From Hypsibius dujardini (lineage: Eukaryota > Tardigrada > Eutardigrada > Parachela > Hypsibiidae), in NCBI GenBank assembly GCA_001579985.1, contig LRSR01008767.1, positions 1-26,721 of the forward strand: a stretch of 26,721 nt of DNA. Direction: 5' to 3'. The first letter of the stretch is position 1. The number at the start of each line of letters is the position of its first letter. The position numbers and the translations under genes are program-made. Below, one piece after another: positions 19,001-26,721 of the stretch. The notes below the pieces were generated by a model that ran no database searches, had not been told where the DNA came from, and saw only the letters and a list, made by a program, of their open reading frames with translations.

Positions 19001-22000
19001 CCTCCAGGTCCGAATATGCATCCACTGTCACCGCAAGCTCACCCACTCGGTCCCATGCCGCCGCAAATGCAGGAACCCGGTCAGCTTCAAGTTGGTCAAC
19101 TGCAACAACAGCAGCAATGGCAGCAGCAGCAACAGTGGAAACAGCAGCAACAGCTTCAGCAACAGCAACAGATGCAGCATCAGCAGCATCAGCAGCAACA
19201 ACAGCCCGGTGTACATATGGGAAATATGCCCGTCGCCATGCCGGGCGGTCCACTACAGCAGCAGCAACCACAACAGCACCAACAACAGCAGCGAGTGATG
19301 GTAGGGACGTTTATGAAAACGTTTATCTGTCTGTTGGCTTGTCAGTTAGACTGCCTGCCTCTTTGCCTGCTTGTTTGTATCTTTGCGTGCCTGTCTATCT
19401 GCCTGCTTCTTTATCTGTTTGCCTGACTCTCTCCCTGTCACTGTCTGTCTGTTTGTCTGTTTGTTTGTCTGGTGTCTGTCTGGTGTCTGTCCGTCTGTCT
19501 GTTTGCCGATACGTTTACGAAACTGATTATCACCAAAGCTGCTCGCTTGGCAGATGCAACAACCGCCGCAGATGCAGTTCCAGAATCAGCAGCAGTACCA
19601 AATATACCAAAACGCTCAAATGCAGCAGCAGCAGCAGCAATTGCAGCAGAGTCCTCAACAGCAGCAACCGGGCATCACCATCCAACACGTCGTTCAGCAG
19701 CAGCATCTACAACAGCCTCTCTCTCCGCAAATGCAAATGTATCAACAACAGCAGCAACAGCAAAATCAGTTTGTCATGCCGATGCAGCAGCAGCAGCATA
19801 TTCAACCGATGCATCAGGCCCAGGGCGTCCCTCAACAACATATCCAGGGTGTCCCCCAACAACAACAGCAACAGCAACAGCAACCACAACAGCAACAACA
19901 ACAGCAACAACATCGCCCACAGATGATTATCCATCCAAATCAGCAGTCGATGAATCAACAGCACATGCAGCAGCAGGGCGTGCAGATGGGCTACCTCCCC
20001 CCTCAACAGCAGCAGCAGCATATGCAGATTCGCCAGCCGCCACCGTATCAGCAGGTCATCCAGCGTCCGAACATGCAGCAACAACAGGTGGGAGTAGTAA
20101 TACTAAATACTTTAAAAATTAATTAAAATCTAAAGCACATCTCAAATTCTCAGTACCAGTAACTGAATTTTAGTTTTTAACCCTAAAAGTTTTGTATGAA
20201 ACTCCGGTACAGTAATTAAACATTTTGGTGGAAAGCTAAATTCATATAATTCAACTTCTATTAAGGAAGAAGGTTTCAGTTTTTAAGTTTGCGTGAAAAA
20301 ACTCGTGTCTGATAAAATAACTAAATTTTCAAGTGGAAAACTGATTTTGGCAAGTTTTAGTAATTTTATCTAATTTTGACTACCAGAACCAAATTCGCTT
20401 TTTTAATAGTAAATTAGCATAGTATTTTTAGTTTTATTTTGTCTAGACTTTTAGTTAATTCAGTTGAACGTTTGCCATCCGTAGCAGCAGGGACAGCAAC
20501 AACGGATGGAGGTGCCTGTCTCGCAGCAGCAGATGGCGGTGGGCCATTTTTCGCCGCCTCTTCCCCAACAACAGCTTCAGCAGCAACCGCAGCAGCAACA
20601 AGGCGTTATGGCACATCCTCAAATGGTTGACAGTTCCGGCATGCCTCTAGATATGATGGCTGTGCAGCAGCAGCAGCAGCAGCAGCTTCACCAACAGCAC
20701 CATCAAATGCCGGTCCAGAATATGCAGCAGCAGCAGCAGCAGCAGCAGCAACATATGATGCAGCAACAGCATAATCAAGTTCAACATGGACAAATGCAGT
20801 CGTCGATGATGCCACAGCAGCAGCATCAACAACAACAACAACAACAGCAACAGCCAATAAGACCGGCGATGGTGATGGATCCGAGATTGCAGGGCCCACC
20901 CGGCGGGACAAGGCCGGTCCTGCAGTCGCAGTTGTCTGCGGGCGGCGGGATGGTGGCACCACCTACGCTGCGTCCGGTCCTTGCTCAGCCGAAGGAGTTG
21001 GCTTATTGTGCGACCGATTGTCCTACCGGTAAATGCATTTTAGGTTGAAAACGACTTCTAGGTCGTTTACTACGTCGTTACTACGTTGTTTAGGGCTGAG
21101 ACAACGAAACGTCTGTCTGCTTGCAGTTCCGGCGTTGAAATTCTTGACGGGGTGCAAGTTTGTCATTTCTGAGTTGAAAGACTTCACCAACATGGATCCA
21201 AAAACGCTGAAAAGCTTTGAAGCGGTAAGAAGGGACCGACTCTTGAGGCTGCCGGTCATTTTGTCGCCACTGGTGAAGCTATCTTGCCTAGCTTTGAGCT
21301 TGACTCCCGCGGACTGTCTATCTGTCGGTCTGTTTGCCTGTATATCTGTCTGCCTGTCTGTCTGTCTGTCTGTTTGTCTCTCTGTCTGTCTGACCGTCTT
21401 TCTGTCTCGTTTGCCTGTGTTTCTCCGCTTCTCTGTGTCTGCCTGTCTGTCTGTCTGCCAGTATTCATGCCCAGCCTTTTTTGCCCCGCTGCACTGTAAC
21501 TGGAAGTAGCTGTCAATTCCTTCTGGGTTTCGGTATTTCAGAACATAAAGAAGTTCGGTGGTCAAATTGTGACGGCAGATGCAATGGCGACCACGGCCAC
21601 CCACGTCCTCTGCGAAAGCATGGTCAACCAGCTTGCCCTGGCGGTAAGCTTTCTTTTCTTGTGTTCTCCTGCCCTTTGCTCTTTAGCCGGTCTTAAGAGT
21701 GTAGTGCTGTTCTGTACCATCTCTCTTGTTTTCGTAGGCAAAGAGTGCGGGAAAGAGACTTGTGACGCCGTACTGGCTGAACGACTGCTACCGGAAGGGT
21801 CAAATGCTTCCACCCTGGCGGTATGCCCATTTGCCGACTATTTTTGGGGAAAACAACCGGCCACTGAAGGGTAAAGTTGTGACGGTCACTGGATTCCACG
21901 AAGACGAAAGGGAGGATGTGATTGCCTTACTATTGGTGCTGGGTGCCAAGTATCAGCCCTACCTGGATAAGGGCGTCTTTGTGATGATAACCAAATCGTA

Positions 22001-24189
22001 AGTTCTCCAGTTTCCAGTTCATCAGCTGGGCAATGTAATAATTTACTTACGAGCTGATGTTCTACAGCAACACCGGAAAAAAATATGAGAAGGCTCGGGA
22101 ATGGGGAATTCCTGCTGTTAATGTTGCCTGGTATGAATGTTTAACCTACGTGACAGTCTGTCTTTCTTTTGTCTACCTCAATGTGTCTTTGTCTGTCTGT
22201 CTGTCTGTCTGCATGTCTGCCTATCCGCCTTTCCGCATTTCTGTATGTTTGTCTATCTGCCTGTTTCTTTGTCTGTCTGTTTGTCTGTCTGTCTGACCAT
22301 CATTGTATGCTCATGTCTGCCTGTATGTTTCTTTTGTCATTTTGTCTGTCCACCTGTTTATCTCTGTCCCTCTTCATGTTTGTTTATTTGTCTGCTAGCC
22401 TCTTTGACTCTGTTTTGTCTGACTGTCTGTGTCCGTCCGTCCGTCAGTCCGTCTGTTTGTCGGGACGGCATTGTCCATCTTCTTAGCAGCCAAAAAAGCT
22501 CTTATCTATCAGGGTCCACGAAGTGTGGCTGGGCGATCAGGTAGCCATGAACGTGATGGATAAAGATCCTAAGTACGTCTTCTTCAATTTCGACGCGCCG
22601 CTCAACATTGTGGACATCAATAAGCTGCCACAAGCGTTGATGTACGGCTGGACTACACCGATTCTGATCCCAGCCGAGCAGCAAACGGTAATTTTTATTA
22701 CACCGGAATTGCGTTTTAATGACATCAAAACACGTACTAACAAGGGCTTGTCTTCACAGAAACTGCTAGCGGCAAAACCCGGACGAGCAATCAACTACCA
22801 GAATCCGAAGAAACGGATCAAGAAAATTATCGCCGACAATGAGTGCAAGAAAAAGCGGAAACTGGGACCGATTGTCCTCTTATTTGACGGGATTGATAAG
22901 GCGGAAGAAAATCGATTGATGAAGGTAGAAGTGCTGATCGAACTGCTGGTTAACAGATAACAAATTTGATATATTCGTTTTTGGTGTGGTCTTCTCATTT
23001 GCAGAGCATGAAGCCGTTGGGCGTCTCCGTCACCGAAAAGTTCCATGTTTGTACCCATCTCGTAGCACCCCGCGCATCTCGCACACCCAAATTCCTTATC
23101 GCGTTCAACACATGTCGCTACCTTGTCTCACCCAGATGGATTGAAGACAGTGCCAACGCCAATGCCCCCCTAGGTAAAGCACGCTTTACTGAAGCCAGGC
23201 AGACCGACAGACAGACAGGCAGACCGACAGACAGACAGACAGACAGACAGACAGGCAGGCAGGCAGGCAGGCAGGCAGACAGGCAGACAGGCAGAGAGGT
23301 AGGTATACCAAAAGCCTTACTGATAGGCAGACGGACAGAGGGGCAGGCTGGTAGACAGAGGTAGACCAACCGATAGACAGACAAACAAGCAGGCCGATAG
23401 ATAGACAGACTTACAGTGCAAGTTTTGCAATTTCAGAAGCGGACCAATACGTACCACAGGATTCGGCCTCCGAAGCGGCGGACGCCTTCTCTCTGCGAGA
23501 AGCTGTCGAACGAAAAAATGCTCTGATTCAGAACAAAGGCCAGCTGTTTGGGGCGGTCAATTTTTTCGTCTCGCCTCGTGTCTACCCACAAGTCGACACG
23601 TTGGCGGAAATTATCGATTCCGCCGGGGGGAAGGTGGTAAGACATCGGTTGCCGAAGCCGGAAGAAATGAAAATGGTTGGTACTAACGCAGGAGGAAAGC
23701 GAGAGTTCAGATGCCTAATATTTATTTTCTGGGCGTTTTAGCATGGACGAAGCGGTTCCTTTTTTGCCGTCATCGCCACTGTTGCTGATTATAAAGATCT
23801 GGCCGGACTGGTTAAGAACGGATACCGTGAGTGGACTCAGGCAGGCTGACAAACAGTAATTCAGGCAGGCAGGCAGACGGACAGACAGGCAAACAGACTG
23901 ACTGGCTGGCTGACAGACGGACAGACGGACATGCAGACAGACAGACAGACAGACAGAAATGCAGATGAAGAGTCAAGCATTTTAACGAAGGACAGATAGA
24001 TGGAGACAAATAGACAATCACAGTAGCAGAAAAATTACATCTTGAGGTTGCACTTTTGCAGCGATTTACTCTGTGGATTTGGTTTTCTCGTCAATCATCA
24101 AACAGCGTATCGATTGGGGCTGTTGTCGACTGGACTTTTCCAGCGTTCAACCCTCCGCTGCCAACGCTTCCGGAAACCAGTCTTCCTGA
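16011..24189 (+). CDS. PAXIP1: PTIP/PAX-interacting protein 1, six BRCT domains
   Basis: Nineteen exons: 16011-16064, 16950-17093, 17173-17216, 17671-17734, 17797-17910, 18217-18655, 18828-19300, 19554-20087, 20485-21028, 21127-21224, 21542-21643, 21738-21997, 22068-22130, 22513-22687, 22760-22924, 23005-23173, 23437-23675, 23742-23826 and 24062-24189. All phases agree, giving 1297 residues (human about 1069). PTIP is a nuclear adaptor in the DNA-damage response and in MLL3/4 histone-methyltransferase complexes. BRCT1 is about residues 1-85. BRCT2 is about 88-175 and includes THLISGRPNG and VTPDWL. Exons 7-9 encode a Gln-rich middle. BRCT3 is about 806-890 (ATHVLCES, TPYWLND), BRCT4 about 914-990 (VTVTGF, YEKAREWGIP), BRCT5 about 1072-1140 (THLVAP, RTPKFL, SPRWIED) and BRCT6 about 1180-1280. 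The order, including the Gln-rich block, matches animal PTIP. BRCT5 has FDG where human has FTG. The start ATG has A at -3 and G at +4. Confidence 0.94.
16065..16949. other. PTIP intron 1
   Basis: An 885-bp intron with donor GTAACA and acceptor CCACAG. AT-rich, with short AATC/ATTG tetramer runs (for example near 16280 and 16490). No array or extra exon was found. Confidence 0.6.
17284..17440. repeat. 49-bp tandem repeat, three units, in PTIP intron 3
   Basis: Units anchored on TACGTA at 17301, 17350 and 17399 give a period of exactly 49 bp. Each unit has a GATTGATTGATT leader and a core bounded by TACGTAT and TTACGTAT. The first two cores differ by two bases; the third is more diverged. The array sits in the middle of intron 3 (17217-17670). 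Confidence 0.85.
17935..18110. repeat. Degenerate CTGT array in PTIP intron 5
   Basis: Interrupted CTGT/CTGC tetramers fill the middle of intron 5 (17911-18216). They read CTGT on the gene's sense strand. Confidence 0.7.
18700..18810. repeat. ACAG array in PTIP intron 6
   Basis: Intron 6 (18656-18827) is short, and much of it is interrupted ACAG/ACAC tetramers. Orientation is opposite to introns 5 and 7. Confidence 0.7.
19315..19510. repeat. CTGT array in PTIP intron 7
   Basis: Interrupted CTGT/CTGC/TTGT array filling most of intron 7 (19301-19553), in the CTGT orientation relative to the gene. Confidence 0.8.
20088..20484. other. PTIP intron 8, AT-rich
   Basis: A 397-bp AT-rich intron interrupting the Gln-rich coding block. 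No tetranucleotide array is present, unlike its neighbour intron 7. The acceptor side reads TAGCAGCAGGG, so three in-frame acceptors are available. Confidence 0.7.
21310..21465. repeat. CTGT array in PTIP intron 10
   Basis: A fairly clean CTGT array with CTGC and TTGT interruptions inside intron 10 (21225-21541). Confidence 0.8.
22155..22470. repeat. CTGT array in PTIP intron 13
   Basis: Intron 13 (22131-22512) is almost wholly interrupted CTGT tetramers from about 20 bp after the donor to about 45 bp before the acceptor. Confidence 0.85.
23190..23420. repeat. ACAG/GCAG array in PTIP intron 16
   Basis: An ACAG array with a GCAG run at about 23252-23277 fills intron 16 (23174-23436). Orientation is ACAG on the sense strand. 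Confidence 0.85.
23840..23960. repeat. ACAG array in PTIP intron 18
   Basis: ACAG/GCAG tetramers, purest at about 23934-23957, in the last intron (23827-24061). Confidence 0.8.
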
Positions 24190-24696
24190 CGTCCAAACCA
24201 AATGAGAGCCTTTCTGTGATGTCCACCTTCGCATCGCCGTTTCTGTTTCAACTTTTTCTTGTTTAACCCTATTTTGTTTACTTCGAAATTCTAAACTTCC
24301 TGTTTTATATCATGCTTTTATGAGCTGTTCTTTTTCCCACGACGAAGAGGAGGACGTTGTTTCAGTGCCACCTCTTCGGCAGTTCTCCTTGATCTCTGAC
24401 CTCTCTCCCCATTAGTCAATCAGGTCGTTTGCAACCTCAAGTATTTTGTTTCCGTTTTGTTTTTCAGTCACATTGATGACGACTGCACTGTACAAGTATG
24501 TTATTTGCCAATATTTACTGCATCCAGATTGTCTTTGTGCATGCGGCACAGTTTTCGGTTCAGTACTATAAACAGTAGTAAGTCACAGTCAGCTGCTACC
24601 TTGATTAACAGGGTAGTGGCACATCGTCCATCAGCCTAACTGCCTGTCTGCTTGTTTGTCTGTTTGTCTGTTTGTCTGTCTGTCTGCCTTTCTGTT

Positions 24697-24767
<71 letters not shown>

Positions 24768-25200
24768 TTGTCTGTCTGTTTGTCTGTCTGTTTGTCTGTC
24801 TGTCTGTTTGTCTGTCTGTTTGTCTGTCTGTCTTTTTGTTGTCTGTCAGCCTGCCGGAGTGTCTATGTCTCTACCTGTCTCTCTGTTTACTGTGCCCGCT
24901 GAAGTGGTGTACTTTGTCGGCGTAATTGTCTGTCCATGCTCATCCTTTGTTTCATTCCAAGCTTAGCTATGATATGAATTAACCTAGCTTACTAAGTACC
25001 ACATGAAATGCTCCGCAAAACTGCGGAACCGGAAATAGTTCCGTTTTACGAGAACCGACAACGCGCATCAGTAGGTCCGCGTGAAAGGAGACCGCGAGCC
25101 GTCGCGAGAAGGGGAGCAGCGTTGCTGGCACGCACTGCTGCTGCGCCACATTGTGGCTTGAGCGTCCTGAGGAAATGGACACGCCCCTTGACCATTAAAA
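24190..25200. other. PTIP 3' flank
   Basis: Probable 3' UTR and downstream sequence. No AATAAA is near the stop; a TATAAA variant lies at 24566-24571. Apart from the CTGT array, two perfect small inverted repeats lie at 25012-25027 (TCCGCA/TGCGGA) and 25025-25042 (GGAAC/GTTCC). No coding exon is supported. Confidence 0.45.
24640..24895. repeat. Purest CTGT array, downstream of PTIP
   Basis: The longest uninterrupted CTGT run in the window (about 24705-24759, around 14 units), flanked by TTGT-containing variants. It lies about 450 bp past the PTIP stop codon, either in the 3' UTR or just beyond. Confidence 0.9.
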
Positions 25201-25204
25201 ATAT

Positions 25205-25255
25205 ACACGGTGACGTCAACCCAGCGCACGTGTTGTTGCCCCGCCCCGCGTCTGC
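25205..25255. promoter_or_regulatory. Promoter-like patch: CRE, CACGTG E-box and GC box
   Basis: TGACGTCA (25211-25218), CACGTG (25227-25232) and CCCCGCCCCG (about 25240-25249) lie within 40 bp in a GC-rich patch. The clustering of three common metazoan promoter motifs suggests a transcription start nearby, most likely for a plus-strand gene leaving the window. Confidence 0.4.
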
Positions 25256-25532
25256 TTCAATATTTGGCGAAATTAACTGATTGTGGCTCTAACTACGATC
25301 ATCGATATTTGCTGAAGTGACGGCTTCAACTTCGACCACCAAGCATTTAGACTACGTTTTCGGTGTGCTCTGCTCCCACTCACACAAAGAACGATACGAG
25401 AGATTTCCAGATGGAGGCAGTTTTTGTGTGACTGTGTTGCGTAGTTTACCCCCACCGTAAAAAGTTGAAAGGTCGTGCTGTTTTCCTACCTTTTCGATTT
25501 CTCCTTCATCCCTTCAAACTCATATTTCACTG

Positions 25533-25542
25533 ATGGAAGGAG
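25533..25542 (+). CDS. Possible tiny first coding exon of a gene leaving the window
   Basis: ATGGAAGGAG is followed at once by a consensus donor GTGAGT (25543). It lies about 300 bp downstream of the promoter-like patch. If real, the first intron runs past the right edge, since no matching exon is recognisable in the remaining 1.1 kb. The evidence is only position and splice-site strength. Confidence 0.25.
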
Positions 25543-26245
25543 GTGAGTGTGTGTCTGGCCGCAGCTGCAAGGGAATTTATTTTTGAGGAGGCTATTGTTA
25601 TTAATTTATTTCTTTTTTGGGGAGGCCATTTTTTCGTGGGATATCACAAGTCACCCAGGTTGTTTCCGTTATTTCCAATCATATCGGTGCGATTAGACAG
25701 AGAGAATTCAGCTGAAAAAAGGGATTTATTTGAGCTGGGAAAATTGTCAGTTGGCAGAGACTGTCTAAACGGAAAAGGAAATGTAACTCAATTGATTGAC
25801 TGATTGGAATGAATGATGTGGCTGTTATTCGACAATCAGTCAATACTTCAATCAATCACCCATGCGCAACGAAAACAGAATCTACTAAGCTAGACTGCCG
25901 TTGCTTGATTGTTCGTACTGCAATTTTTGACGGTTTTCAATATTTTTTATGTTACTTCAGAATCTTAAGGGGAATGTACATTTTGCGTTAATTCATTTCG
26001 AAAAATTTCATCATATACATGTAGATATATATAAATAAAATAAATGTAGTTAAACTAAAGATAAGTTAATAAAGGAAGTTTGTAGTAACAGTAATTTTAA
26101 GAAAAATAAGTTGCAATACATGTTTTTTGTTTGGGGGACAATTAACCGATAGAGCTTGGCCTTTTAATTTTTTTTCCAAAAAAATCTTAAATAATAAATA
26201 TATTGAACTTAGTAATTATTATATAATAAAAATAAATTGTAGTAT
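25543..26245. other. AT-rich region without a recognised gene
   Basis: Contains ATTG/AATC tetramer runs near 25790-25860 and a very AT-rich block at about 26030-26240. If the small exon at 25533 is genuine, this is its first intron. Otherwise nothing is seen here. Confidence 0.45.
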
Positions 26246-26674
26246 TTAGTTTGTGAGGGTTAATTGATGACTAGTGGCCATTTTCAGTTGCCCAAAAACA
26301 TCTTCGATCATGATTACGTCAATTTGGTGCCTGCTTGTCTGTTTCAGAAAGCCAGGCTGACATGCTGAAATAATCCCGCGATGTTGCTGCGACGTTTTAA
26401 CTGCATCGAGTCGGAATGCTGCTGCAGCCATTGATTCGCTGATTGCCTGGTTATTTCTTCGCTTTATTGACTGACTGATTATCTGAATCCATTTCCAACC
26501 GGATGTATGCATTGATTGGCGGATTGCTGGCACTTGTTTCTCCACCGGATGATTTTTTAACGGGATATACAGTTCACTGGAATTTTGTTTCACCGGACGT
26601 GATATGCTGAGTGACGTACTTTCGTACAAATATTGCTGCTGAGGAATATTTTGACGTATTTCCTTTTGTGCCAT
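26246..26674 (-). CDS. Hypothetical 142-residue ORF, unassigned
   Basis: An uninterrupted minus-strand frame starts at an ATG with a strong Kozak context (atcATGG) and ends at 26246. The N-terminus is Gln/Ser-rich and the overall composition is hydrophilic. No domain, signal peptide or membrane segment was recognised. In its favour, the sequence CAACCGTGACGT lies 19 bp upstream of the ATG, and the same 12 bases precede the POLD3 ATG. Against it, no homology is recognised and the sequence has repeated ATTGATT-type motifs that can leave frames open by chance. It could be a first exon rather than a whole gene. Confidence 0.3.
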   Translation of the reverse strand: MAQKEIRQNIPQQQYLYESTSLSISRPVKQNSSELYIPLKNHPVEKQVPAIRQSMHTSGWKWIQIISQSIKRRNNQAISESMAAAAFRLDAVKTSQQHRGIISACQPGFLKQTSRHQIDVIMIEDVFGQLKMATSHQLTLTN

Positions 26675-26721
26675 GATGGCGGGCGAAGGAGGAACGTCAC
26701 GGTTGGTAGAGAGTCTTGTTT

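Larger units (their letters stand above)
19082..20877 (+). repeat. CAG/CAA-rich Gln-coding segments of PTIP exons 7-9
   Basis: Mixed CAG and CAA triplets, broken by His, Met and Pro codons, encode the Gln-rich middle of PTIP across exons 7, 8 and 9 (introns 19301-19553 and 20088-20484 interrupt it). CAA and CAG alternate, so it is not a pure expandable CAG run. The human protein has a Gln-rich block in the same place. Confidence 0.85.

Noticed and set aside
19707-20084. Minus-strand Leu-rich and other-frame Ala/Ser/Thr-rich ORFs over the Gln-coding exons
   Set aside because: They are shadows of CAG/CAA triplets read in other frames. The plus-strand Gln frame splices in phase into a recognisable PTIP.
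3536-24189. Operon or co-transcribed cluster of genome-maintenance genes
   Set aside because: POLD3 and PTIP are on opposite strands, separated by Staufen, with over 1.7 kb between neighbouring genes. No trans-splice leader or tight spacing is visible.
24652-24966. Long open frames encoding Cys-Leu-Ser-Val repeats over CTGT arrays (also in other arrays, both strands)
   Set aside because: A 4-bp repeat with no stop codon is open in every frame and gives the same CLSV-type peptide each time; they are low-complexity intron or flank sequence, not genes.
25008-25280. 90-residue plus-strand ORF, Arg/Ala-rich
   Set aside because: It overlies the GC-rich promoter-like patch, has no recognised domain and no splice support; composition alone explains the open frame.

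Overview
This is a eukaryotic, almost certainly invertebrate metazoan window. It contains multi-exon genes with GT-AG introns, three proteins with clear animal orthologues, and no bacterial features. The species is not recognisable from sequence alone. Introns are short (about 70-900 bp). The most striking genome-level trait is a CTGT/ACAG tetranucleotide repeat that fills many introns and some flanks. Four genes occupy about 24 kb.

Layout: (1) 53-1890, minus strand: a two-finger BED-type zinc-finger protein, probably continuing past the left edge. (2) 1891-3535: intergenic, with a foldback element and an imperfect tandem duplication. (3) 3536-7041, minus: POLD3 (third subunit of DNA polymerase delta) in four exons, ending in a PCNA-binding box. 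Its first intron holds a 576-bp element with long terminal inverted repeats. (4) 7042-8785: intergenic, with little to call. (5) 8786-14166, minus: a Staufen orthologue in seven exons with all five dsRNA-binding domains and the Staufen-swapping motif. (6) 14167-16010: divergent intergenic region with a second foldback copy and GC-rich dispersed repeats. (7) 16011-24189, plus: a PTIP/PAXIP1 orthologue in 19 exons, with two N-terminal BRCT domains, a very long Gln-rich middle and four C-terminal BRCT domains. (8) 24190-26721: flank with the purest CTGT array, a GC-rich promoter-like patch, a possible tiny first exon, and an unassigned minus-strand ORF.

The exon models for POLD3, Staufen and PTIP were built by hand from splice sites and homology. 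Codon phase is consistent across every junction, giving uninterrupted products of 634, 908 and 1297 residues. POLD3 and PTIP are both genome-maintenance proteins and Staufen acts in mRNA localisation/decay. They sit on different strands with separate promoters, so there is no operon. I found no convincing new biological system. The most unusual signals are the intron-filling tetranucleotide arrays, the inverted-repeat element against the POLD3 splice donor, and the paired foldback copies.
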